A DNA stretch of 64,000 bases, taken from Terrabacter sp. MAHUQ-38. GTDB lineage: Bacteria; Actinomycetota; Actinomycetes; Actinomycetales; Dermatophilaceae. Positions 21,201 to 30,203 of this stretch are shown piece by piece. The notes under the pieces were generated by a model. It was given only the letters and a program-made list of their open reading frames with translations. It had not been told where the DNA came from and did no database searches. Location: positions 1 to 64,000 of the forward strand of contig NZ_JACVCU010000009.1 in NCBI RefSeq assembly GCF_014518425.1, read 5' to 3'. Made by a program: the position numbers and the translations under genes. Position 1 is the stretch's first letter. Each line of letters starts with the position of its first letter.

Positions 21201-21852
21201 GGCCGCCGTCCATTCGACGGACAGCCTGCACTGGACCGCGGATGCCGTCATGCGGGACGTCCCCCGGGGCGAGGTGACGTTGTCCGTCGACTACGACCGT
21301 GCGGACGGCGCACCGGGCCCGACGGCATACGTACCGAGCGACGGCTCTCGGCTCTTCGTCGCCGGTGACGCCGCCCGCCGCATCGACGTCGCCTCACAGG
21401 CGATGGTCAAGGCGTCTGCGCCGCAGTGGCCGGGCACCGGCCTCGGCGTGGACGAGGTGGGCTACCTCCTCTTCGACCGCGACGGCACGACCTTCGGAGA
21501 CCTCACCACGGGTCCGGGCTCGTACTACGTCGTCGATCTCGGGGCGGGTCGAAGCGTCGACCTCGAAGAGGTGGTGCTCCTGCCCCGGCCGGGCACGCTC
21601 GCGTCGCGCCTCAACGGGATGGTGGTCCAGGGCTCGAACGACGGCACGACCTGGGCCGACCTCACCGCTCCGGTGTCGGGGGCGTCGGACGGCACGTGGT
21701 ACGACATCCCGTCGAGCGCGCTGCTGCACGACGGCTCGTACCGCTATTTGCGTCTGATCAACCAGTCGTCGTGGAACGGCAACGTCGCCGAGGTCGAGCT
21801 GTACGGAGCCGTGACGTCGAGCGCGGCCACGGGAGGGTCAGGCACGTCGTGA
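18286..21852 (+). CDS. secreted alginate-lyase-like multidomain protein
   Basis: 1188 residues. A signal peptide ends near residue 55 (ASAAT). Residues about 70-490 form an alpha/alpha-toroid domain like the alginate lyase family (PF05426), with NNHFMNQHNYPLLG (about 244-257) and LEMGRDQAHGGGDLTNAA, which hold the likely catalytic Asn, His and Arg residues. Then follow a putative Ig domain (ATDTDPAASLSY...), a short helical FIVAR-like segment, a discoidin (F5/8C)-like domain, another beta domain and a second discoidin-like domain at the C-terminus, probably for polymer binding. There is no sortase motif. The ATG at 18286 has AGGAGG upstream; the open frame reaches 18193 without support. The polysaccharide substrate is unknown; uronate-containing plant polymers are possible. 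Confidence 0.8.
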   Translation: MTTTAESPSTRFAGRRVRRALATVAGALMLTGTAVQAPWAGAATVLAPAAASAATAGETCAVQITEHVSSAGFTHPGVGLTKPVLENARAQVAAKAEPWFTYYTSMTTSSAASRTATSSNRSSSNPTLPASTAFNSQGFNSRFIADGLKAYTQALMWVLTGEKVYRQNALAIIRIWEQMDPSAYVYFTDSHIHTGIPLNRMATAAELLRYSSCDDGTAPWTDADTTAFTNNLVTPAIETFQHANNHFMNQHNYPLLGAMAGYIFSDNRARYEEAVEWFTVNKTANDQGFNGSVSRLFRWVDRNDKTGEPIADPHVQHLEMGRDQAHGGGDLTNAAIISRMLLAQGTKVDPKTGTVSTRDDAVGPYEFLDDRILAAADYFWKFMLGNDTEWTPVAYAISPDGTIRDTYNHIANGYRGRYNTTNFWDLFYYYTYVRHEDLSKKAPNFYEAFTKRQPQSFYYGGSLNNNWDNVDGGGDFWLYVPQAAQAEGSRYLPPAQTDPNLQQIEQRYHALAGTASTRTEGETSFVRLGATSAGSKIAFLNGQNNRKVIGFRVRTDGPAVLTLSPGVSQPLVLPDTGGEWRYVTVQLGEADGIGDILFITAKGSGVSVDLDAMNLAAGTQLTPPAFRSGSAGTRAVGVVGSLRTVDLSATDTDPAASLSYGAAALPAGASLDAATGQLSWRPTATGSVRATVWVSDGTTVAAKHVVLEAAKDRKAAVVAAAKGFDPRVDYVAATRDAFEQVRADALKAAGRSTDAQFQSALDALLAATAALEQLTPTSTLDGSFDYPATVASSTMGTKVFSMVDGDDQSGTTYGQAVNLSHTLDFGPDFRVSARKFGFQSNIFADRLANSAVFGSNDNRTWTRLTPGVTAFTQDYNTLDVADDLVDDQFRFIKVQLLKPQPDVLYGIVRNLFEINEFHIFGERHEIGNELQSVSLGSDAAIANKISLGDTARVTVTARDPIQNVRVTIQGVTAAVHSTDSLHWTADAVMRDVPRGEVTLSVDYDRADGAPGPTAYVPSDGSRLFVAGDAARRIDVASQAMVKASAPQWPGTGLGVDEVGYLLFDRDGTTFGDLTTGPGSYYVVDLGAGRSVDLEEVVLLPRPGTLASRLNGMVVQGSNDGTTWADLTAPVSGASDGTWYDIPSSALLHDGSYRYLRLINQSSWNGNVAEVELYGAVTSSAATGGSGTS

Positions 21853-21865
21853 CGTACCATCCGCC

Positions 21866-21901
21866 CCGGCTGTGCGGATGCTCCGGCACCCGCACAGCCG
21901 G
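21866..21901. terminator. bidirectional terminator between lyase-like and copD-like genes
   Basis: A perfect 12-bp inverted repeat, CCGGCTGTGCGG at 21866-21877 and its complement at 21890-21901, with a 12-base loop, between two convergent genes. Confidence 0.8.
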
Positions 21902-21940
21902 TGGCCGGTGGGACCGGCCCGGTGCTGTGCGCACGCGCCG

Positions 21941-23122
21941 TCAGGTCGATGCGGTGGCCGAGGGCCGTTCGGCGAGGAACGACGCGACACGCGCCGTGAC
22001 GGCGAAGAGGGCGACGACGGCGACGAGGAAGGCGGCTCCCCAGCCGTAGACCGACGCGTCGACGACCGCCTCGCCCCCGTCGGCCTGAGCGCGCGCGGAC
22101 CCCGTGAGCAGGCCGACGATGAGCAGCACCAGCACACCGATCACGCTCTCCGCAAAGACGATTCGGCCGAGATGGCCCATGCTCAGGTGGCGCGCCGACT
22201 CCATCTGGCCCGAGCGGCGCAGGCGCACGAGTCGGGGTATGAGCACGAGCTGGTTGAACGCGCCGAAGCCGATGAGAACGGCGACCAGGATGATCTTGAT
22301 GGCCAGCAGGCGCCCGAACGGTGTCGTGACGAACTGCTCGATGGCGCCGACCTCGCGCCAGGTCAGCCACGCCCCTGAGACGAGGAGGGCGCCGACCGAC
22401 GCCATCGCCAGCACGCTGAACCGCTGCCAGATCGTCGCCCACACGTCGACGTCGGCATCGCGGATGTGTCGTCGCGACCGGGTCAGGGCGGCCAGTGCGA
22501 TGAGCCCACCCACCCAGACACTGCCGCCGACGATGTGCAGCTGGACGAGCAGCCGGCCCACGAGCTCTTCCGCCGCGAGGGCCTCTGGCGTCACCGGCAC
22601 CGACTTGACGAGGGTGACCGCGACGGCGATCGGCGCGGCGACCATGACGACACGGTCGCCACCCCGGGCGGGGACCCGCCGGGCCAGCGGCACCAGTAGT
22701 GCCACGGCGGCGACCGCCAGCACGGCCTGCGCCAGCGTCGTGGCGCCGGCACCGAGCCACGCACCGTCCCCGGCGGGCTGGGTCAGGTACCGCCACACGA
22801 CCACGGGCGACAGTGCCTCTGCGTAGTCGATCTCGAGGCCGCGGGCCGCGGCCGACGCGAGCTGGAACACGTAGACGACGGCGAACCCCAGGGCACCCAG
22901 CCCGATGATGCGGTGCACCGCCCGACGGCCTCGCTCGGCCGTGGCCCCGTCGGCATGCGCCCGAAGTGCCGGCCGCACGACGGTGAGGTGGACGAGGGGC
23001 ACGCCGATGAGGGCCGCCAGCCCGATGAAGTAGGCCCACTTGGTGAGCCAGCGCCAGGTCGGCGGGATCGTCGGGGGGGCCTGGGCCGACGCGAGAGCGT
23101 CGAGCACGTGGAGGGCGGACAT
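21941..23122 (-). CDS. CopD-domain integral membrane protein
   Basis: 393 residues with about eight or nine hydrophobic helices and conserved-looking membrane histidines and Asn/Arg loops (LVGRLLVQLHIVGGSVWVGG, GAFNQLVLIPRLVRLRRSG). This matches the CopD domain (PF05425) of copper import/resistance proteins. ATG 23122 has AAAGG upstream; a GTG two codons earlier is less likely. A near-consensus DtxR/IdeR box lies at 23145-23163, directly upstream, so expression is probably repressed by iron. That hints at a role in metal or haem handling rather than simple copper resistance. No copC partner is adjacent. Confidence 0.82.
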   Translation of the reverse strand: MSALHVLDALASAQAPPTIPPTWRWLTKWAYFIGLAALIGVPLVHLTVVRPALRAHADGATAERGRRAVHRIIGLGALGFAVVYVFQLASAAARGLEIDYAEALSPVVVWRYLTQPAGDGAWLGAGATTLAQAVLAVAAVALLVPLARRVPARGGDRVVMVAAPIAVAVTLVKSVPVTPEALAAEELVGRLLVQLHIVGGSVWVGGLIALAALTRSRRHIRDADVDVWATIWQRFSVLAMASVGALLVSGAWLTWREVGAIEQFVTTPFGRLLAIKIILVAVLIGFGAFNQLVLIPRLVRLRRSGQMESARHLSMGHLGRIVFAESVIGVLVLLIVGLLTGSARAQADGGEAVVDASVYGWGAAFLVAVVALFAVTARVASFLAERPSATAST

Positions 23123-23144
23123 GGGCACCTTTCGTGTCCAGTGG

Positions 23145-23163
23145 TTAGGTGAGGCTTACCTAA
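23145..23163. promoter_or_regulatory. DtxR/IdeR iron box
   Basis: TTAGGTGAGGCTTACCTAA matches 17 of 19 positions of the actinobacterial iron box TTAGGTTAGGCTAACCTAA. It lies 23 bases upstream of the copD-like start, where it would block transcription when iron is plentiful. Confidence 0.85.
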
Positions 23164-23236
23164 CCAGATACCTCGGGCCTCCCGCAATCTCCGGCTCACC
23201 CGTCTCGCCGCCAGCCGTCCCCGAAGTACGTGGGCA

Positions 23237-23265
23237 GCTGGCGGGGGATCGAGTCCCCCGCCAGC
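23237..23265 (-). terminator. terminator of the MFS-usp operon
   Basis: A perfect 12-bp stem (23237-23248 with 23254-23265) and 5-base loop lies about 20 bases past the universal stress protein stop on the minus strand. Confidence 0.8.
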
Positions 23266-23285
23266 AGCCGGGGGTGCGGCTGTCG

Positions 23286-23651
23286 TCAGCGGTGGGGATC
23301 GTCGATCTTGATCGCCAGCACCGGGACCGGCGCTTCAAGCAGGAGCCCCTGGCTCACACTCCCGAGCAGCGCCTTGCCCACGGGGGACCGGCGCTTCACG
23401 CCGATGACCAGGCGGGTCGCGCCGTACTCCTCGATGTCTGCCAGGACCGCGTCGACCGGGTCGCGGTCCGCCTTGCCGGTTCTCTTGGTGACCGTCACCT
23501 TGAGCGTCGGGGGGAGCGACGAGGTGTCCAGCGGACCCAATCCGAGGTTGACGACGACGAGGTCGGTGTCGAGCAGCTCGGCCTCGTCCGCAGCCGCCGC
23601 GAGGGCGACGGCGCCCTCCTTGCTGTCAGGTACTGCGACCAGGATGGTCAT
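23286..23651 (-). CDS. universal stress protein (UspA family)
   Basis: 121 residues, a short single-domain Usp. The N-terminal strand MTILVAVPDS and the C-terminal GVKRRSPVGKALLGSVSQ segment correspond to the ATP-binding G-2x-G-9x-G(S/T) region, with some deviation. It lies 54 bases downstream of the MFS sugar porter on the same strand and is followed by a terminator, so the two probably form one transcript. A good ribosome site (CAAGGAGG) lies before the ATG. The cellular role is not predictable beyond stress-linked nucleotide binding. Confidence 0.88.
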   Translation of the reverse strand: MTILVAVPDSKEGAVALAAAADEAELLDTDLVVVNLGLGPLDTSSLPPTLKVTVTKRTGKADRDPVDAVLADIEEYGATRLVIGVKRRSPVGKALLGSVSQGLLLEAPVPVLAIKIDDPHR

Positions 23652-23705
23652 GGGTTGAGCCTCCTTGGGAATGAACGAGATTGAAGTCGCGTCGAGTCGG
23701 TTTCG

Positions 23706-25136
23706 TCAGCGGAAGTCGCCACCGGCGAAGGCCTCCTCCAGCTGTTCCAGCGAGCGTCCGCTCGTGTTCGGCAGCATCTTCCACAGGAAGACCACCGAGA
23801 TGACGCCGACCACGAAGAAGAGGGAGAAGATCCCCTGCAGTCCCGTCAGGCCGACGATGATCGGGAAGGCGAACGTGAGTGCGGCGTTCATCAGCCACAT
23901 GCACAGGATGCTGAGGCCCATCGCGAACCCGCGCAGCTGCAGCGGGAACAGCTCCGAGAGGCAGACCCACACCGGCACGTTGAGAGCCAGCTGCATGAAG
24001 AACACGAAGGTCACGCAGAGGATCAGGATCACGTACGCCCGTGTGATGCCCTGTGGCATCACGGTGGCGGCGATGACGATCAGGCCGTGCACCGCCGTGG
24101 TGGCGATGAAGCCTCGGACGATGAGCTGGCGCCGCGGCATCCTGTCGATCACGAGGAACAGGCAGATGGCCGAGCCGGCCACCGCGAGAACGCCGTTGGC
24201 GATGTTGGCGATCAGCGCCGCGCTTGCGGAAAAGCCTGCCTCAGTCAGCAGCTGGGTGCCGTAGTACATGACCGAGTTGATGCCGGTGAGCTGCTGAGCC
24301 ATGGCCAGGCCGCAGCCGACGACCACGATCCGACGGATCCACGGCACGCTCAGGTCGGCCCAGCCACCGGTTTGTGACTCGGACTCCTCCTCCGCGAGAT
24401 GCTCGACCTCGGCGATCTCGGCCCTGGCGCGATCCTCGTTGCGGACCTGTAGCAGCACCTGGAGGGCATCGTCGTGACGACCCTTGGAGATGAGCCACCG
24501 GGGTGACTCCGGCATGCGCAACATGCCGACGAACAGGCACACCGCCGGGAGTGCGGCGACGGCCAGCATGTAGCGCCACACGCCGTCGTGGTGTCCCCAG
24601 ACGCCCGCGATGATCGCGTTGATGATGAAGGCGAGCATCTGCCCCACCACGATGGCCAGCTCGTTGCGACCGCTCAACGTGCCGCGGCGCTCTGTGGGGG
24701 CGAGCTCGGCCAGGTAGACAGGCACCGTGACCGAGGCGGCCCCGACGGCGAAGCCCAGGATGATGCGCGAAGGCAACATGACCGCCAGGTTCGGGGCGAT
24801 CACCCCACCCACCGTGCCGACGAAGAAGATGACCGCGACGATGGTCAAGGTCTTCTTTCGACCGAGGGTGTCGTTCATCCGGCCGCCGACGATGGCGCCG
24901 ACGGCAGCGCCCACCAGCAGGGTCGCTGTCACCAACCCTTCGGTGACCGTGTTCAGGCCGAGGTCGTGCTTCATGGGCTCGAGAGCCCCATTGATCACCC
25001 CCGTGTCATAGCCGAACAGCAGGCCGCCGAACGTCGCGACGACTGCGATCAGATCGAGCCTGCGCTGGTGCGGACCTGGCCGGAGCAGGGGTAGTGCGAT
25101 TCCGCTGGAGCTAGTGATTGGTGCCCCGTGAGACAT
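23706..25136 (-). CDS. MFS sugar porter
   Basis: 476 residues with 12 membrane helices, sugar porter family (TC 2.A.1.1). Signatures are GGLLFGYDTGVINGAL in helix 1, GRMNDTLGRKKTL (loop 2-3), PESPRWLISKGR after helix 6, QQLTGINSVMYYG in helix 7 and the PETKG-like end region PNTSGRSLEQLEE. It would import a monosaccharide or polyol by proton symport. The ATG at 25136 has AGGAGG; a longer in-frame start at 25250 adds an unlikely N-terminus. An AT-rich palindromic region at 25262-25300 precedes it. Confidence 0.9.
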   Translation of the reverse strand: MSHGAPITSSSGIALPLLRPGPHQRRLDLIAVVATFGGLLFGYDTGVINGALEPMKHDLGLNTVTEGLVTATLLVGAAVGAIVGGRMNDTLGRKKTLTIVAVIFFVGTVGGVIAPNLAVMLPSRIILGFAVGAASVTVPVYLAELAPTERRGTLSGRNELAIVVGQMLAFIINAIIAGVWGHHDGVWRYMLAVAALPAVCLFVGMLRMPESPRWLISKGRHDDALQVLLQVRNEDRARAEIAEVEHLAEEESESQTGGWADLSVPWIRRIVVVGCGLAMAQQLTGINSVMYYGTQLLTEAGFSASAALIANIANGVLAVAGSAICLFLVIDRMPRRQLIVRGFIATTAVHGLIVIAATVMPQGITRAYVILILCVTFVFFMQLALNVPVWVCLSELFPLQLRGFAMGLSILCMWLMNAALTFAFPIIVGLTGLQGIFSLFFVVGVISVVFLWKMLPNTSGRSLEQLEEAFAGGDFR

Positions 25137-25261
25137 ACCGAGCCTCCTTGCGTCGGTGGAATCGGCCGCCGAGACGAAGCTCTCGCCGGCATTGACCCCT
25201 TGCCGCAGTCGTACTCGTCGGAGCAGGTACGAAGGTGTGGCCGGGGTCAACCGGCGACGAT

Positions 25262-25300
25262 ATGATGTACTTACGTACTAATGTCCTAACATGAGATCAA
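25262..25300 (-). promoter_or_regulatory. AT-rich palindromic promoter/operator region of the MFS operon
   Basis: A low-GC island in otherwise high-GC sequence contains GTACTTACGTAC (25267-25278) and ATGTCCTAACAT (25281-25292), each with dyad character. On the minus strand TTGATC (25295-25300) could be a -35. The bound regulator is unknown. Confidence 0.4.
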
Positions 25301-25367
25301 GGTCACGGACCGCGGGACATGGCGACACGGCGTCCTTGGCTCTGAGGCCGAACCGGGGACGTGGGGA

Positions 25368-25414
25368 GGCGGACCTGGCGTCGGTTGGGGAGGGGTTCGG
25401 ACGCCAGGTCCGCC
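25368..25414 (-). terminator. terminator of the GH13 / small gene operon
   Basis: A perfect 15-bp stem (25368-25382 with 25400-25414) and 17-base loop begins 3 bases beyond the small gene's stop on the minus strand. Confidence 0.8.
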
Positions 25415-25417
25415 GGT

Positions 25418-25748
25418 CTAGGGGACGCGCGCAGGAGCGGTCGCGTTGGCGACGAGGACGGTCGTGCTCGAGTAGTCGTCGTGGCCGGCATTCATCGCCC
25501 GGTAGTTCGCGTCGTCCAGGTGGCCGACGTCGGGAATGACGATGCCCCAGGCATCTTCACCACGGCGGATCTCCTGCATCAGCGCGTCGAACGCGCCCGG
25601 GACGCTGTGGCGTCGGTCGACGAAGATCGTGCCGAGTGCAAACCCCTCGCTGTGCGCGAACGCCTCGAGACGGGTCTGGGCGCTCGCCAGACGCTCGCCC
25701 CTCAGCACGTCCTCGCGGATGTAGCCGAGCAGCAACGGTCGGATGCGG

Positions 25749-25756
<8 letters not shown>
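25418..25756 (-). CDS. small hypothetical protein, weakly resolvase-N-terminus-like
   Basis: 112 residues. Its ATG overlaps the stop of the alpha-glucosidase gene by 8 bases, so it is translationally coupled to it, and the terminator follows both. The layout LLLGYIREDVLRGERLASAQ, then FALGTIFVDRR, DALMQEIRRGEDAWGIVIPD and TTVLVANAT, resembles the order of strands in serine-recombinase catalytic domains (GYIR, then the D-R-x(3)-L region). A clear catalytic Ser is lacking and no DNA-binding part follows, so recombinase activity is unlikely. Function unknown. Confidence 0.65.
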
Positions 25757-27491
<1,735 letters not shown>

Positions 27492-27504
27492 GGTGGCCTC
27501 GGAA

Positions 27505-27518
27505 TGTGAGCGTTAACC
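27505..27518. promoter_or_regulatory. candidate LacI-type operator upstream of the GH13 gene
   Basis: TGTGAGCGTTAACC has the central CG and one perfect TGTGAG half typical of actinobacterial maltose/alpha-glucoside repressor sites. It lies 14 bases before the ATG. No dedicated repressor gene is adjacent. Confidence 0.45.
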
Positions 27519-27678
27519 TTCCAAGACCAGCGTCCCCGGCTCCCCACGATCGCGGCATCCCGAGAACTACGGGGATCGGTACTGAGATCGTCCCCTGTAC
27601 GTAGGAGCAACAGCGGATGTTCCGGACAAAGGCACTGCGTCATCCGGGCACGCCTCATCCGGGCACGCAGGGCGGCGG

Positions 27679-30012
27679 TCAGTGAATCTCGCCCTCGGCC
27701 AACCGGGCGGCGACCTGGGCGCGCGAGGTGACCCCGAGCTTGCCCAGGATGTTGCCCACGTGTGACTCGGCCGTGCGGCTGGAGATGATGAGGCGGGCGG
27801 CGATCTCCCTGTTGCTCAGCCCCTGCGCGATCAGGCCCGCGATCTCGCGTTCCCGTCTGGTCAGCCCGACATCGGTCCCCGGCCCGGCTGCGACGACCGT
27901 CCTGGTGTCGCGCGCGTCCTCCCCGTCCCGGAGCGCCAGGGCCAGAGCCCGGTCCAGGGAGAAGGCCGCGCCCTCGGCGAACGCCTTCTCGAACCGGGCG
28001 TCACCGAGCGCCTGACGAACCGTGTCCTTGGACCGCTGGTCGTAGAGGCCGTATGCCGTCGTCTCGTCGACCTTCGCCCCGCTGGCGCGCCACACCGCCT
28101 GTGATGCGCCGAGCAGGACCGCCGCCCTGTCGTCGGGCGACTCGAGTGCGGCGCACCACGACAGCGCCTGGACGCCGAAGCTGATGCCGGTGAGGTCGTG
28201 CATCGGCTCGAACAGGCCGATCGACTCCCGGAGCGCGCGACGGGCCTCCTCGACCCGACCCTGCCGCCACCGAACGATCCCCACGCTCCAGAGCCCGTAG
28301 GCCTCCGAGGACAGCGCGCCGTGCCGCTCGGCCAGGGCGAGGGCCTGCTGGCTGAAGGCCTCGACCCTGGGATCTTCCATGAAGAACGCGGCCGCCGAGA
28401 GCAGGACCAACGTGTCGAACTCGCCGAGCGGGTCGCCCACCGTGCGGAACCGGCGCAGACCGCTCTCCAGGAATGCGACGGCGCCGACCAGGTCGCCCTG
28501 GTACATGGACGCGTGACCGCGGCACTCGTCGATCCGGGCCCGCAGCAGCTCGTCGTCGAACTGCTCGGCGAGCTCGGAACACTCGGCCAACATCGTGTGG
28601 GTCCGGTCGAACTCGCCGGCGAACATGGACAGGTAGCTGGCAGCCCACAGCCCGTACGCGCGGCGGAGGTCACGCTCGGTCGCACGATCGAGAGCCCGGA
28701 TGAGATAGCGGTGCCCCTCGCGCAGGAAGCCCGCGAACCAGAAGTTCCACAGGGGCGCGGCGATGTCGAGGGCCACGGATGCCTCGCCCGGTGTGTCGAG
28801 GCACAGGTCGATCGCGGCTCGCAGGTTGCCGTGCTCGCGCCTCAGCTGGAGGAACCAGTCCCCCTGCCGCGGGCTGAAGCTCTCACGCCCGAACTGCTGG
28901 GCGAGCGCACGGTAGTGGTCCCGGTGACGCCGGCGCAGCTCCTGCACCTGCCCGGCGTGCGCGAGCTGCGCGCCTCCGTACTGGCGGATCGTCTCGAGCA
29001 TCTGGTAGCGGGAGGACGCGTGGCTCGTCGCGTCCTGGCGCGTGATGATCGACTTGTTGACCAGACCGGCGATGAGACCCAGGACCTCCTGGCGCTCCAG
29101 GCCGTCTCCCGAGCACACGTCCTCGGCAGCCTCCAGGTCGAAACCTCCGACGAAAACCGAGAGGCGGCTCCAGAGCAGCTGCTCGGCAGGAGAGCACAGG
29201 TCAAAGCTCCAGCCGATCGCCGTGTCGAGCGCACGCTGGCGGGGCGGCGCGGCGTTCCTGCCGGAGGAGAGGAGCGCGAAGCGGTCCTCGAGCCGGTCGA
29301 GGATCTGGGCCGGCGAAAGCGTGCGGAGCCAGACCGCGGCCAGCTCAATGGCCAGCGGAACGCCGTCGAGGCGCCTGCACAGCTCCAGGACGGCGGCGCG
29401 GTTGACGTCGACCAGCCTGAAGTCGGGCGCCACCGCGCCGGCGCGGTCCAGGAACAGGGCCACGGACTCGAAGCGGCGGGGGTCGCCCCGGTCGGGTCCG
29501 CCCTCGTCGGGCGCCGAGAGGGGCGGGACCGGCAGGATCTGCTCGCCCTCGACCCCGAGGACGTGACGGCTCGTCGCCAGTACGTGGAGGCCTGGAGCCG
29601 CTGCCAGCAGCTTGCTGGTGAGCACCGCGCAGGCATCGGTCAGGTGCTCGCAGTTGTCGAGCACCACGAGCAGCCGCTTGTCCTCGAGGTACTCCGCGAG
29701 GTCGGCGGCAGGGTTCGCGGACACCTGACGCAGGTCCAGGGTGCCTGCCACCGTGTTCGGGAGCAGCTGTGGGTCCTGGAGGGAGGCGAGCTCGACGAAC
29801 CAGACGCCGTCGGGGAACGTTCGTCGCAGGTCGGCGGCCATCCGCACGGCCAGGCGCGTCTTGCCGACTCCGCCCGCGCCCGTGAGGGTGAGCAGACGGC
29901 TCGTGGAGAGCAGGCGGCGGGTCTCGGCCATCTCCCGGCGCCGACCGACGAAGCTCGTCATCTCGGCGGGGAGAGACCCCGGCGCCCTCACCGCTGTCTT
30001 CGCACGTGCCAT
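27679..30012 (-). CDS. ATPase-LuxR family transcriptional regulator
   Basis: 777 residues. An N-terminal STAND/NB-ARC-like ATPase has Walker A GAGGVGKT (about 46-53) and Walker B-like LLVVLDNCEH. A long TPR-type helical middle follows, and the C-terminal LuxR helix-turn-helix (about 705-770) contains LTRREREIAGLIAQGLSNRE. Such proteins switch DNA binding on ligand and ATP binding; the signal is unknown. It lies next to the GH13 gene and divergent from serA, so no target is obvious. The downstream gap holds a 13-base motif repeated twice. Confidence 0.88.
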   Translation of the reverse strand: MARAKTAVRAPGSLPAEMTSFVGRRREMAETRRLLSTSRLLTLTGAGGVGKTRLAVRMAADLRRTFPDGVWFVELASLQDPQLLPNTVAGTLDLRQVSANPAADLAEYLEDKRLLVVLDNCEHLTDACAVLTSKLLAAAPGLHVLATSRHVLGVEGEQILPVPPLSAPDEGGPDRGDPRRFESVALFLDRAGAVAPDFRLVDVNRAAVLELCRRLDGVPLAIELAAVWLRTLSPAQILDRLEDRFALLSSGRNAAPPRQRALDTAIGWSFDLCSPAEQLLWSRLSVFVGGFDLEAAEDVCSGDGLERQEVLGLIAGLVNKSIITRQDATSHASSRYQMLETIRQYGGAQLAHAGQVQELRRRHRDHYRALAQQFGRESFSPRQGDWFLQLRREHGNLRAAIDLCLDTPGEASVALDIAAPLWNFWFAGFLREGHRYLIRALDRATERDLRRAYGLWAASYLSMFAGEFDRTHTMLAECSELAEQFDDELLRARIDECRGHASMYQGDLVGAVAFLESGLRRFRTVGDPLGEFDTLVLLSAAAFFMEDPRVEAFSQQALALAERHGALSSEAYGLWSVGIVRWRQGRVEEARRALRESIGLFEPMHDLTGISFGVQALSWCAALESPDDRAAVLLGASQAVWRASGAKVDETTAYGLYDQRSKDTVRQALGDARFEKAFAEGAAFSLDRALALALRDGEDARDTRTVVAAGPGTDVGLTRREREIAGLIAQGLSNREIAARLIISSRTAESHVGNILGKLGVTSRAQVAARLAEGEIH

Positions 30013-30203
30013 GGCCGTCCGAACCCTTCACCCGCCGGTTGGGCCCCGGCGGTCACCGTCCACCAGTCTAGGTCCGCTCCGGCAACCGGGTCCGTACAAC
30101 AGGCCGCACGCACCCTCGTCCACGGTTGGTGGACCGAGGCTCGGGGCCGCGCCCAACTGGGGCAGAATCGAGCGAGTCCGTCCCATCCAGTGAAAGACAA
30201 GGC

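Noticed and set aside
27641-27668. Two near-tandem copies of CATCCGGGCACGC
   Set aside because: Only two copies of 13 bases with no further structure; too little for a repeat family or CRISPR.
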